Source of the DNA: Venturia oleaginea
Taxonomy: Eukaryota; Ascomycota; Dothideomycetes; Venturiales; Venturiaceae
Reading direction: 5' to 3'
Length of the DNA stretch: 64,000 nucleotides
Assembly (NCBI GenBank): GCA_013176395.1
Contig: JABMLP010000017.1
Coordinates: 1,328,501 to 1,392,500 of the forward strand
Shown here: piece by piece, positions 12,103 to 23,126 of the stretch
Position numbering within the stretch: position 1 is the stretch's first letter
Layout of the letters: the number at the start of each line of letters is the position of its first letter
Position numbers and translations under genes: made by a program
Notes under the pieces: generated by a model
What the model was told of the DNA's origin: nothing
What the model saw: only the letters and a program-made list of their open reading frames with translations
Database searches by the model: none

Positions 12103-12191
12103 ATTGAAGAGTCGTAACATGAGTTGGTCGTGCCAAGCCTTTTTGACCAGCTCGGTGGGTTGACCAGCTCGGTGGTGGAACACGTTATATA

Positions 12192-13534
12192 CAGTAGGGT
12201 CGCACAAGTTTCCGTACAGCCGAGATCGCTCAAAAAACGGTGATTCTTGTAATTTCATTATCGCGCTTTCAACGTGATTATTTTCGCTCATATTCTCGTA
12301 TAATGTACAGTAATACCAGGGCTACAAAATGAGCCATTCAGTGAGCTATTTAGTATTTTGTGTGCCAACCATCTGCCGCCAGTAATGCCTCAACCCTCCT
12401 TGGCATTGACTCAAGTACAGCATCAAAATAATGTTGTTCAATAAGCCGCCAGGCCTTAATAAGTGCTTCTCCTAGAACCTCTCGTATATTGTCTACACCG
12501 CCAGTAACGTATTCAATCATAGGTTCCACTTTGTAGACCAATTCCTTGAGCCTCCGCCAGAGGTTTTCAATCGGGTTCATATCAGGACTGTAGGGCGGCG
12601 CATCTTGTAGTGGAATGAGGTTTTCCTTAAACCAGACTGTAGTCTTTTAGGCTTTGTGGATAGGCGCGTTATCCTGCATAAATTTAAGGCCCGGTTCGTA
12701 TACTGTAGGTAGCATTTCGTCGAGTAACTTGATATACGAGTTCGTAGAGTAGCCTTGACGCTTGCTCTCTAGGTCACGCTTAAGAATGTACAATTCAGAG
12801 CGCCCTACTTGGCCAGAGAAGCATGCCCAAATCATGATAGACACTCCTTTACCCTTCTTATAGGTATCAATCATTGAGGTCTCCCATTTTTGTCCTGGTG
12901 TGCGAAAACACCATGTTCTTGCCTTGCCGGTCCCTTGCTCAACTGAGCACTCGTCAGACCATATAATCTTCGCCCAATCTTCAGCTTTCCACGAGATGTG
13001 CTGCTCTGCCCAGAGCTTCCTGGCGTCAGCATGTACCTGTGTGAGGAAAGGGCGCCTTGCAGACCTCCAATTTGCGATTCCGTACTCTTTCAATATCCTC
13101 CTGATGGTATCCTTCGAAAAATCGATGCAAGCCTGTCTTTTGACCTCCTCGTACGTTAACTTAGGCTGCGTACGTATAAAGCGTAACAGAGATCGTTCAT
13201 CTCGGTCTGTATACGAGCGTGGCCGGCCGCTGGAAGGTAGGGATTCGCCGTTCTGGCGTAATGGGGCCTTTTCAAGGCTGTATTGGATGGTGGAACGCGG
13301 TAGTTTTTGTAGCGCCGCAATTGCGCCTAAACTGAGCCCGGCTTCACGCTGCGCATTAATTTTGCCGCGTTGATATGGAGTAAGACGATGATTAGGAAGC
13401 CTCTGCGGGTTTATAGGAGTCAATGGCTTTCGTTGAGGTGGCATAATGGTAGTGCAAAGATAATGTGTTAAAAAATGAGAGGTGTAGATTTCGCGTTTTC
13501 GCTTAATTGTACGGAAACTTTTGCCCTAGTACTG
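12192..13534 (-). mobile_element. Tc1/mariner-type transposon A
   Basis: Inverted ends CAGTAGGG... at 12192 and its counterpart ending ...ACTG at 13534 share AAGTTTCCGTACA near the tips. TA dinucleotides flank both sides (12190-12191, 13535-13536). Length 1343 bp. It sits exactly between two pogo copies with no other DNA between, only TA repeats. The transposase inside is on the minus strand and carries one internal stop. Confidence 0.85.
12350..13444 (-). pseudogene. Tc1-like DD34E transposase with one in-frame stop
   Basis: The frame runs from MPPQRKPLTP (start at 13444) to WHTKY at 12353, about 364 codons, the usual Tc1 length. The paired HTH region is followed by catalytic motifs WSDECSV, MQDNAPIH and YSPDMNPIENLW; 34 residues separate the last Asp and Glu (DD34E). 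A single TAA at 12647-12649, just after the second Asp (HKA-stop-KTTVW), interrupts an otherwise perfect frame. This would remove the third catalytic residue, so the copy should be inactive unless the stop is read through. Confidence 0.88.
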
Positions 13535-13540
13535 TATATA

Positions 13541-15370
13541 ACGTACTCCACCACCCAACCGCTCAAAATTTCTAGGCACGACCATCTCATGTTACGACTC
13601 TTTATTTTTTCGCAATCAACAATAGATTCTAAGTCCGTCGTGCTGCTATCTGATTCAGAAGATATCTCGATATCTTTTTTACAAGTTCGCGCATTATGCC
13701 CAGTTGCGCCGCAGTTCCCACAGCGCCGTTGAGTTGGTCGGGCTGTTTCTTGATCACCACTACCACGAGCCTTCTTCGATCCCTGAGGCGCTACAGACGC
13801 CTCTGCAGCTACCTACGCTGCTGCAGTCCCATACTCCATAGTACCACCTTGCTGGATCCGCTTCCTTTTGCGCGATTTTCGCTTCGTTATCACTGCCAAT
13901 TGCTCTTCAAGCTCGTGGTTGCGCGTAACGAGTAGAGCGTTTTGGTGAAGCATCAATTCAGCGCCCTTGACAAGCTGGGAAAAGCCAGCCTGCGCAGTAA
14001 CTGGTGACCGAGTAAAAGACTCGCTTACGAGCTTGGATTGGGATCCAAATTCATGAGTATTGCTTGGAGTCTTTGACTGCCACGGCGTTTCTGGGAGACG
14101 GGGTTCTGGCGGGGTACGTAGCCGTACTTCAAGGCGGTCCAATACCGCCTGCGCGTCGATAGGGACTAGCCCTACTGCCTCAGAGGCCTTTTGACAGTTC
14201 TCTTTGTAAACACGTCGAAAAACGCGTCTTTGAAGGCAGGGAGAAAGCCTTCCTTGTTGATATGGTAGACGCGTCGGCGTGCCAAGTCCCGGACGCGTTG
14301 GGAGTACTTGCGCTTCAGCGGCGAGAAGCAGACTACATCAAGCGGCTGGAGTATATGCGACGAGTGCGATGGCATGCAGAGGGTTAGGATCTTATTTTCG
14401 AGGCAGTAGTCCTTAAAATTCTGGTTGAGATGGCTCTCATGGCCGTCCAAGATGAGTAGCCTGTACCCCTCCACCTGCCGCGCCTTTGTATGCGCGTCAA
14501 AGTGCTTCAACCACTCAAGACCAAGCGCGTTATTTGTCCAGCCGTTCTCAGAGACCGAGAGCTTCCAATTGCGCGGTATATCTGCCTCCTCGTACCACGC
14601 AGAGATGTGAACGCGTCCTTTGTAGATAATGAAGGGTGGGGTTGCATACCCAGCGGCGCAGATACTCTGGATAACCGTATCCCATTCGCGATCGCCCGGC
14701 TGAATGAGTTCCGGCCTTGTACGTCTCTCGGAGGCTGTAACGACCTTCATTGACCCAATAACGCCCATCTGGAAGCCAATCTCGTCAAAGTTGTGCGTAT
14801 CCTCGTCGTGGACGCCGTACTTGGCTTTGGTATCCGCAACGAGCTTGAACCACGCGCCAATAATCTCTGGATCTTCCTGTAATATCCTCTGCCTATCCTT
14901 GGCTCGGTTGAAGGCCATCTTGAGCTCATCTGAGCGCGTAATGAACCTCTCAGCCCAGTTTTTGCCCACTGGCTCTCCACCGCGTATAGCTAGCAGTTTA
15001 TCGGCCATATCTGCTACCTCACAAAGCCGGGGCGCAAATCCTCGCGAATCGAGGTCGAGGATGTATCGGACAAGCGTTTGCTCTTCGGTAAGGGTAAGTT
15101 TCCGACCGTTTGGTGGTTTTTCGAGGATAAATGGGACTCCTTTAACGCGCTCAGAGAGGATTCGCTGTTTAACGTCAAAGGCACGAGCGGCGGCCCGTTG
15201 GCTTCGGAATTGGCCGGCTTGGAGGGCTTGGAGTGCGAGCTGGATTCTTCCTTCGTGTTGGAGTAACAGTACGTTTCGTTGTTCAGACATAATCACGTAA
15301 GAGGAATGGTAGAAGTCTTGGCAGATTTCGAGCGGTTGGGTGATTTGAGCGGTTGGGTGGTGGAACACGT
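13541..15370 (-). mobile_element. Fot1/pogo-type transposon, copy 2 (defective, reverse orientation)
   Basis: Ends ACGTACTCCACCACCCAACC (13541) and, on the minus strand, ACGTGTTCCACCACCCAACC (from 15370) are inverted repeats flanked by TA (13539-13540, 15371-15372). The transposase-proximal right end has two copies of the ACCCAACCGCTC unit, the left end only one. Length 1830 bp. About 80-90% of the encoded residues match copy 1 by eye, but the TIR sequence differs from copy 1 in a coordinated way (see findings). Confidence 0.88.
13595..15290 (-). pseudogene. pogo/Fot1 transposase copy 2, broken
   Basis: Starts MSEQRNVLLL at 15290 on the minus strand. The frame is intact through the DDE region (FDEIGFQMG, LILDGHESHL, MPSHSSHILQPLD) for about 370 residues. 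It then loses one base near 14205 relative to copy 1 (TTTACAAAGAG versus TTTACAGAAGAG), which shifts frame. Downstream the C-terminal part (DRLEVRLRTPP...) has a TAG where copy 1 reads CAG, just after EYGTAAA. The CCHC zinc-knuckle region lies at the far end near 13690-13730. Two lesions make a functional protein unlikely. Confidence 0.85.
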
Positions 15371-15372
15371 TA

Positions 15373-16318
15373 CTAGGAGTAAGAAATCCAAGCAATGCTT
15401 CGGTAGCTTAGGAATACTAGTACAGTACTTAGAATTACTGCAGTATCAAGTAGAGTGTGTGAGGCTAACTACTATGGTATCCGGCCTATTAGTTGTTACT
15501 ATGTAGTCCCTCGCTAATGCAGTGATCTGAGGGCTCAATATTCGGTATTTTACTCAGATCTTGGTGTTTTAATACATTCATAAGCAGAATCTGGTTGGCT
15601 ATCTTCCTATTACCATGTTGTATAGCCTCCCTCAGCATCAACGTCATCTTTACATCTTTTTGGCATAGTTTCAAGTAGTTCCATCAATTGGCCAGAGACT
15701 AACAACTAATAGTCAAGCAACCATACTACGTAGTAGTAATCGAGCCATTTAGACGCATTCCTGTCCGAACATGACAGAAAGATCATATCCCAAGAACATC
15801 ACAAACTCCAGGTCAAAGATTTATATCCATCACAACAAGCCACGTGACAGGCGCCAAACTCGTCCGGATAACGAAATGCATCGCCACGGAGAAAGTCGCC
15901 TCGGAAAACCCCATTCTTATCACTGATAACCAAAACACACCATTGACAGCTCCCAACGCATCCAATTGTTACCCAATATCTGGCATTAATAGCAACTTGC
16001 ACCACGCCAGCCCTCACGCACGCGGCATAGATCGACCTGCTGACATGCGGCTGATCAGGAGTGGCTGATGCTAAATATGCTTACTCTAGAGTCTCCGGAA
16101 TCGCATGACATTTAATTGGCGCGGTGAATATGCACTTCTCATATTTGTTCCTTTTTCACACCTCTAGTTGACTGACTTAACCCCCCGGTATCTTCTTCGC
16201 TGGTAAAATCTGTGTCCTTCATTTCTATTCATTTTTGAACAGCAGAATTTAGATCTGCTATTAATTTGCAAATCGACTGGTTGAAGTTGCTGCACCTTTG
16301 CAGCTGGATCTCACAAGC
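15373..16318. other. Nitrite-reductase upstream region
   Basis: 946 bp between pogo copy 2 and the nitrite-reductase ATG. No gene is supported. The proximal half holds the NirA-like and GATA sites annotated separately. CT-rich tracts occur just before the start codon, as is common in fungal promoters. The transposon therefore ends about 0.5 kb upstream of the putative regulatory sites and does not interrupt them. Confidence 0.6.
15884..15929. promoter_or_regulatory. NirA-like site and palindromic GATA pair upstream of nitrite reductase
   Basis: CCACGGAG at 15884-15891 is the reverse complement of CTCCGTGG, a match to the NirA/NIT4 consensus CTCCGHGG. At 15917-15929 lies TTATCACTGATAA, two divergent TGATAA sites around one base, matching the AreA/NIT2 HGATAR consensus on both strands. 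They are about 390-435 bp upstream of the ATG. NirA with AreA control of nitrate-assimilation genes is well established in Aspergillus and Neurospora; use of these particular sites is inferred. Confidence 0.65.
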
Positions 16319-19300
16319 ATGGGTGACAATGGTGGACTTCCGGTGGGTTCGTCGTCTAGGAAGAAGGTTGTGGTTGTTGGGTTGGGAATGGTGGCTATCC
16401 AATTCATGTAAGTTTTCAAACATCTGAATTTTGAGGATAGTGCTAACTGTGTCAAGTGAAAAATTGATGAAGATGGATACGCAGAGAGAATACGATATCG
16501 TGGTTATTGGCGAAGAGCCTCATTTGGCATACAACAGAGTGGCATTGACCAGCTACTTCAAGACAAGGAATATTGAGGAGCTTTTCATGAATCCCAGGGA
16601 ATGGGTGGGTGCAGTTTTCATTACCTGTTGATACGGATGTTGACTTCAATCTAGTATGATAGCATGCCAACTGGCGCTCTCGGATACCACCTCAGCTCGC
16701 TCGTCATAGAAATCGACTCGGAAAACAAGACCGTAAAGACGGCAAACGGTCTCGAAGTTTCATACGACAGCCTCGTTCTAGCCACTGGCTCCGTCCCAAT
16801 CCTCCCACCATGGAAAGGTCACAACGCAAAGGGTGTATTCGTATACCGAACCGTCGAAGACTTGGAAAAAATGATTGCCTTCTCCGCCAGCAAGAAAGGG
16901 CTAGGACTTCCCGGTGTTTGTGTTGGTGGAGGTCTACTCGGTCTCGAAGCGGCAAAAGCAATGATGGATCTCGAAGCCTACGAAGATGTCACTGTGATCG
17001 AGACGTTCAAGTACCTCCTCGCGCGTCAAGTTGATAGTGATGGTGGTGCTATGATTGTTGAACAGGTTGAGAATCTTGGTGTCAAGGTAAAGCTTGGGAA
17101 GATGGTGAGCGAGATTCTTGAGGATGAGGGGCACAATGTTACTGGAGTCAAGTTTAGTGATGGTGATGAGGTTCCAGCTTCTTGCGTTTGTGTTGCAGTA
17201 AGCTGTTCGGCAGCCTCTCTTGCTGACCTGCCTAACATTGTCCTTCTAGATCGGAGTGCGTCCGCGAGATGATCTGGCCAAAAAGAGTGGCATCGAGTGC
17301 GCGCCTCGTGGTGGTATCCTTGTGGGAGACACCATGCAGACGAATGTGCCTGATGTCTACGCTATTGGCGAGTGCGCTAACTGGGGAGGCATGTGCTATG
17401 GTCTCTATGCACCGGGTATTGGTATGTTCAGGCTATCTCACCACACCAGGAATTCGATAACTAACAGTATGCCACAGAAATGGCCGACCTCCTGGCATTC
17501 AATCTGACCACCGGACGAAAAGCAAGCTTGCGATCGATCACAACCCCAGATATGAGCACCAAGCTCAAGCTGCTCGGAGTCGAGGTCGCAAGTTTCGGCG
17601 ATGCTTTTGCCGACATGTTCGGTCCCAAATGGCTTCCCGGTGGCCTACCAACTGGCGAACCAGGGAAGGTCCACGTCAAAGCACTCACTTACAACGATCC
17701 ATTCGGCAAGATCTACAAGAAATACCTCTTCACTCCAGACGGCAAGTATCTCCTGGGAGGCATGATGATCGGTGACACTGGCGATTACTCGAAATTACTC
17801 TCTGTTGTCAAGAAGCAGAAACAACTGGAGACTCCTCCAGGAGAATTGATCGTTGGGAGTGCTGGTGGTGAGGTTGATGCCAATGATTTGTGAGTACTCT
17901 CCACATTCAGTGTGTATTTTTCTCTAATCTACAATAGGGACGACGACGCCCAAGTCTGCTCCTGCAACAACGTCAGCAAAGGCGACATCGCCGGCGTCGT
18001 CAAAGAAGGAAAATGCAAAACCATTGGCGAAGTAAAAGCATGCACAAAGGCCGGAACAGGCTGCGGTGGCTGTGTCCCCCTCGTCACGACAATCATGAAC
18101 ACCACCCTCGCAGAAATGGGACAAGAAGTGACCAACTACCTCTGCCCACACTTTGACTACTCCCGAGCAGATCTGTTCAGCATTATCAAGGTTAAGGAGC
18201 TCAAATCTTTCGAGGCTACTATGAAAGAGTGTGGCAAGAAGGCCGATTCACTGGGATGCGAACTCTGCAAGCCTACTATTGGATCAATCCTAGCTTCCAT
18301 CTTCAATGGCCACGTCATCGCCCCAGCCCGAAAGGGACTCCAAGACACAAACGATAAATTCCTCGCCAACATCCAGCGAAACGGAACCTACTCCGTCGTA
18401 CCCCGAGTTGCAGGGGGCGAGATCACTCCAGACGCAATGGCTGTAATAAGCCGCGTTGCCAAGAAGTACAACTTGTACTGTAAGATCACTGGAGGTCAAC
18501 GAATCGACATGTTCGGAGCCCGAAAACAGGATCTACTCGATATCTGGACCGAACTCATCGACGGCGGTCTCGAAAGCGGGCACGCCTATGCAAAGTCCCT
18601 TCGCACTGTCAAATCCTGCGTTGGCACGACATGGTGTCGCTTCGGCGTTGGTGATTCCGTCGGCATGGCTATCCGGATTGAGGAGCGCTACAAAGGTATT
18701 CGCGCCCCTCATAAACTCAAAGGCGGTGTCTCCGGTTGCGTTCGCGAGTGCGCCGAGGCCCAGAACAAAGATTTCGGATTGGTGGCTACAGAGAAGGGAT
18801 ACAACATCTACGTTGGCGGTAATGGCGGAGCAAAGCCTAGGCATTCTGAGATCTTGGCGAAAGATGTGCCACTGCATGAGGTTATTCCGATTTTGGATCG
18901 GTATTTGGCGTTTTATATTCGGATGGCGGATAGGTTGCAGAGGACGGCGAGGTGGATTGAGAATCTGCCCGGAGGGATCAAGTACTTGAGGGAGGTGATT
19001 TTGGACGATCGATTGGGTATTGCAAAGTAAGTTTGACGCTCTCAATACGGTTTTGTTGGAATTAACAGGCGCACAGGGAACTTGAAAAACAGATGGAGCA
19101 ACTGACATCGTCCTACTTCTGCGAATGGACTGAAGTTGTCAAAAATCCCGAACAGCGAGCTCAGTTCCAACAGTTCGCCAACACCGAGGAAAACATCGTC
19201 GACACAATCGAGCCTTTCAAAGAACGCAGCCAACAACGCCCCAGCTACTGGCCCAAAGAATCTGCACTGGTCGATTTCCGTGGAACACAATGGACAGACA

Positions 19301-19818
19301 TGTCATGGCAACCCATCGTCGAGGCCTCGAAATTCCAAGACCTCCCCACAGGAGACAGTTCGGCAGTCAAAAGAGGAGACACCCAACTCGCCGTCTTCAA
19401 GATCCGAGGAAAGTTCTATTGCACACAGCAGATGTGTCCTCACAAGCGTGCATTCGTGCTCTCGGATGGCTTGTTGGGTGACGGCGATAACAAGTTGTGG
19501 GTTTCGTGTCCATACCACAAGCGCAACTACGAACTGGTTGGTGAGAAGGCTGGCACGTGCAGTAACGATGATAGCATGAATATTGCTACCTTCCCTGCTG
19601 AAGAGAGGGAGGATGGATGGGTTTATGTTAAGTTGCCTCCTGTGGATCAGCTTGATATGGTGTTGGGCACTGAGAAGTGGAAGATCAAGGCTGAGGAGAC
19701 GGAGGATCCATTTGCAAAGATGGATGATAAGTTAAGGGGGATGAAGGGAAGGAAGGGTGTACAGACGAATGGGGCGGGCAAGGTTGTTGAGAATGCTGCT
19801 AATGGGATTGATTGGTAG
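16319..19818 (+). CDS. niiA: Nitrite reductase [NAD(P)H], siroheme type with fused Rieske domain
   Basis: Seven exons: 16319-16407, 16457-16604, 16655-17197, 17250-17421, 17478-17889, 17938-19026, 19077-19818. Every junction keeps frame, giving 1064 residues, close to the family length of about 1100. Domain order: FAD-binding Rossmann ([10 protein letters not shown]) and NAD(P)H-binding fold ([14 protein letters not shown]); BFD-like [2Fe-2S] cysteines (CSCN...CGGC); nitrite/sulphite reductase half-domains with siroheme/4Fe-4S ligands CVGTTWC and GCVREC; C-terminal NirD-type Rieske domain (CPHKRAF...CPYHKRNY). It reduces nitrite to ammonium in the cytosol using six electrons. Exon 2 begins within FIEKLMK and exon 7 at KELEKQ, identified from family conservation. 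No nitrate reductase or nitrate transporter gene lies next to it in this window. Confidence 0.95.
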
Positions 19819-20538
19819 ACGAAGGCAGGAATGGAAGCAATAACGAAGGGAAAGAAGGGGATAGGGACGAGAAGGTAGAAATCTGCGCACCCACAAATAT
19901 CATCTTATGCATCACCCGTGCGTTGGCCTGATAACATCATCAATCTCGAACAACGCCAGAATTTCAGCAATGTCGACCTGGGGCTGGAGATTGATATGTG
20001 ATTGTCAAGAAATCTGAATGAGTTTAACGGCATCTCAAGCCAACGATTGTAATGGGTATCATTCGACTGTGTATCTCTTCCTTCAGCAGTAGCAAGGACG
20101 GTGTATCATACATTCCATCCATCTTCTTTACTCCACCTTCGCGCAAAGATTAAAGACAGAAAGGGAAAATATGCTGCCGCATGGGGCTGGTATCTCGAAC
20201 TCGCTATGCCCAAATTACCGCGCTTGACAGGCCGACCAAAAAGACCAATTCAACAACGCCTTCACCAGTCGAGGCCCATTGTCGGATCTTAGTGCGGCCG
20301 TGAAAACACATCAAACATTGGCAAACCGCCCCGATGAAACCGAATGAACGCCCCCTCGTTCTTAATGCTTCCACCAACACAATGTACTGCCAGGCTAATA
20401 ACAAGGAAGGGTATGAAAGGAAAAGGTACCGTTCTGGTAAGTGGAGAGTGCCGTGGTAATGGAAGCCAAAAAAAAAAGAAAAAAAAAAGAAAAACCCACA
20501 CATAACAAAGAACTGGTTGAAAACCATTGTCCAGCATG
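19819..20538. other. Convergent intergenic region with an A-rich tract
   Basis: 720 bp between the 3' ends of nitrite reductase and the minus-strand coiled-coil gene. No coding signal. An A-rich tract at about 20467-20494 (ten-base A runs broken by G) is the only striking feature. On the minus strand it reads as a T-rich run shortly after the neighbouring gene's stop. Both genes' 3' UTRs must lie here. Confidence 0.55.
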
Positions 20539-22665
20539 TTAGCTCACGCCCGGTTCGACGTGTTCATCGTGGGACACTGCCAGATCAGATATCATACCGT
20601 GGAGTCCTTCCAGGCCTTCCAGGGGTAATCGACTGCCTCTCGAGCTATCAACTTCGATGCCTGAATCTGCTTCCTCAGACTGCCAGCTCTTTCTGCCGCC
20701 GTCCAGGATTCCGGTGTGCCCCTCAAGTATAGGCGTGGGTGTTGCTGACCAGGTGCTGAGCAAGGAGTGATCGGCTTCGTAGTGCTCTTCGTCTTCGTCG
20801 GCGTGTATTGGTTCTAGGATTCTCCCACCCAATTTGACATCCGAAACGTTGACCTTGTATTCTAATGCCTTCTTGCCCTCGCGTATCAGGTCTTCCGTCC
20901 AAGTCATACATCTCTTTAAGCTCTGATTCATCTTTTGTGAATCCACAAGTATGTCGCGATGTTTCGACAGATCAATCTGCAGTCGCTTTGAGTCTTTCGC
21001 GAGTTTCTTGCCATCACCTTCTTCGTCGGAAGATGAATCCGTGCTGAATTCGTCATTATCTTCTCCTTCTCCTTCTTCTCCTTCTTCCTCCTCCTCCTCC
21101 TCCTCCTCTTCCACTCCCACCTCCCCCTCTTCCTCCTCCGAGCTCGCTTCTGCCTCCTCTCCTTCAGAAACTGCGGCAAGAGCTGAATCACCTGATTCGG
21201 AATCGATATCATATTTTTCGTTCAAATTGACCATGGACATGTCAGACAAACGACCAGCACGAGATAGTCGTCTAAATTGCCGAAGTTCCTTCTTTTGTCG
21301 TCGAACCTCCTTCTCAAGCGATCTATTGATTGCCATTAGACTCGAGTTGCTGATTTCCAAATCCTGAATCTTGCGTTCTACCCGTGCGTTCATTATTGAC
21401 TCTGGTATACCCTGTGGTGGCCATGTTGATCTCGTGGGACTTTGCGGGCGGGAGAAGGCCAGAGAAGTTGGTAGCGAGTCTTGTAGCGATCTTAGGGAGG
21501 GGTGCATTTCCTCTTGCCCTGGAGAAGTTTGTCGAGCCGAGGGTGGAGCGCTGACATTGTGTATCGGACTCGAAGTAACATTGATTAGATTTGATGGCGT
21601 GTGCAAAGGTGCGAGACCACATGTTTCCAATGCCGCCAGGGAAGGCTTCCTGCTGGACGATCCCGATTCTATCGAGCTCAAACTTGAAGTCCTTCCATGT
21701 CTGTGGCTTTGTGATAACCCACCACTGATAGATCTCTGCCGAGGTGAGGTGAATGGGGGAAGTATAGCGACAGTTTTGGGTCTATCATTCGGTCTTATGA
21801 TCTGCGAAGCGCCTTTTCGGTATGACAGATGCAAGTTGAAACCGTCTTTCGTGGGAGATGGAGCTCGAAAGACTGGTGCAGCCTGCAGGACAGGCACCGG
21901 AGATGGACTTTGAATGGGAGGTGTAGAGGACAGTTGTGGACCTGGCGATATATCGGTGTCATCTTTCCCATCAGCTCGAAAGTATTGATTCTTCTGTGGA
22001 CGACTTGTACCGGCATTCGAGAGCGCAGGCGATGGACTGCGTAACGCCCTCGCAGGTCCTCCCTCATGCTGTCCATTTGCATAGAAGAAGGCTGGTGCTT
22101 TCTTGGCTTCCTTGGTGGGTTCTTGGGCTGCCGGTATCTCCTCAGCATGGAAGAACATAGGACCCATTCCAGCGGAGCCAATTGATGGTGAAGGTGTTCC
22201 TGAGTATCCTCCCCCCATGGCACTTCCAGGTCTACTCTTTCCGCTTCCATTTGAGATACCCAATCCACTTATCCCGATCGGCCGTCCTCCATTCCCATTG
22301 ACTCCGCTCGCAGCCACAGAAGCAGACTTAGACAAATTCGGCGTTCCATTGGGGGACGAAGTTTTGATTCGTGAAGATGAGCGTGGGGTAACGTTCGTAC
22401 TGATGAAGGTCTTCACAGGCGTGGCCAGGTCTTCTCTTGTGCTACCATTTCTGGCCGTACTCGGTGTATTGCTTCGAGTCGTCGCGGCGAGGTATTGTCC
22501 AGCCAGTCGTGGAGTGACGGGCGATTTGACATTGCGACTGCTGGCCAGGGATGGCATCAGAGGACGGGTCGGATTCGAGGAGGAGTGTTGGGGGTCTCTG
22601 GATTTGTTTGGCGGAGGCATGGTGTAAATGGACTCGATGTCTATGGGCAATTGCAGGCGCTCCAA
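20539..22665 (-). CDS. Disordered Ser/Pro-rich protein with coiled coil and acidic tract
   Basis: A single open frame of 708 residues on the minus strand; an internal Met at 22620 (MPPPNKSRD) is a plausible alternative start giving 693 residues. The first 400 residues are low complexity (Ser, Pro, Thr, Asn). A coiled coil follows (VERKIQDLEIS...LEKEVRRQKKELRQFRRL), then a long Glu/Gly acidic tract encoded by a CTC/TTC microsatellite at about 21061-21130, then a more ordered C-terminal segment (KRLQIDLSKHRDILVDSQ...). The coiled coil and C-terminal segment look conserved-type; the rest does not. I do not recognise the family. Scaffold or cytoskeletal roles fit this architecture but are not shown. 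It is divergent from DNA polymerase kappa, with about 460 bp between starts. Confidence 0.7.
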   Translation of the reverse strand: MERLQLPIDIESIYTMPPPNKSRDPQHSSSNPTRPLMPSLASSRNVKSPVTPRLAGQYLAATTRSNTPSTARNGSTREDLATPVKTFISTNVTPRSSSRIKTSSPNGTPNLSKSASVAASGVNGNGGRPIGISGLGISNGSGKSRPGSAMGGGYSGTPSPSIGSAGMGPMFFHAEEIPAAQEPTKEAKKAPAFFYANGQHEGGPARALRSPSPALSNAGTSRPQKNQYFRADGKDDTDISPGPQLSSTPPIQSPSPVPVLQAAPVFRAPSPTKDGFNLHLSYRKGASQIIRPNDRPKTVAILPPFTSPRQRSISGGLSQSHRHGRTSSLSSIESGSSSRKPSLAALETCGLAPLHTPSNLINVTSSPIHNVSAPPSARQTSPGQEEMHPSLRSLQDSLPTSLAFSRPQSPTRSTWPPQGIPESIMNARVERKIQDLEISNSSLMAINRSLEKEVRRQKKELRQFRRLSRAGRLSDMSMVNLNEKYDIDSESGDSALAAVSEGEEAEASSEEEEGEVGVEEEEEEEEEEGEEGEGEDNDEFSTDSSSDEEGDGKKLAKDSKRLQIDLSKHRDILVDSQKMNQSLKRCMTWTEDLIREGKKALEYKVNVSDVKLGGRILEPIHADEDEEHYEADHSLLSTWSATPTPILEGHTGILDGGRKSWQSEEADSGIEVDSSRGSRLPLEGLEGLHGMISDLAVSHDEHVEPGVS

Positions 22666-23126
22666 GCGTCCAGCGTAGGCAGCATGGCGTATTCCTGGGT
22701 AGTTCCTGGGTCGATTGGAGAGAATCGATATTATTATTTGCAGCGGTGAGGTGTTGTCGTTCAGTGGATCGTGTACTGCAGATGGTGGGGATGATGAGAA
22801 TAGCGGCCAAGGAGATCAAGAGGCGCAAATGAGTTGTCGGGCCCAAGCAGGAAGACAGCGACAGCGAATTCTTTCAGTCTGATAGTGTAATAATCCTTTT
22901 GTTTGTTTCACGTTTGTTTTCTTTGGTTACCTAAGATACAGTAGTTCTATCCCATAATAAATTTGGTTGAATCTCCGCTGTGGCATACCCACCCGCGCTA
23001 TAGAGGCACGGGTGGCTTGCTAGACACGCTAGGATACGCGTCGCCGTCAAACGTACCGAGTGTGCATGTCTTAGCCAATTCATTGCTGGTGGAGATAACA
23101 GCCACTCCTCCTCCTACCGCGAGGAT
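22666..23126. promoter_or_regulatory. Shared divergent promoter region
   Basis: 461 bp separate the start of the minus-strand coiled-coil gene and the proposed ATG of the pol kappa gene. No other gene is visible, so both promoters must lie here. I see no confident named binding site. Confidence 0.45.

Larger units (their letters stand above)
10131..12185 (+). mobile_element. Fot1/pogo-type DNA transposon, copy 1 (defective)
   Basis: Terminal inverted repeats start ACGTGTTCCACCACC at 10131 and end with the reverse complement at 12185, both flanked by TA (10129-10130, 12186-12187). The TIR matches perfectly for about 42 bp and imperfectly to about 65 bp. It contains the unit ACCGAGCTGGTCA twice in tandem. 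Length 2055 bp including a solo LTR at 10905-11095. The transposase inside is broken (separate entry). The right end abuts a Tc1 element with only TA repeats between. Confidence 0.9.

Noticed and set aside
20204..20537. Phe-rich minus-strand ORF
   Set aside because: It results from the A-rich tract on the plus strand and lies in the 3' UTR region; no conserved motif.
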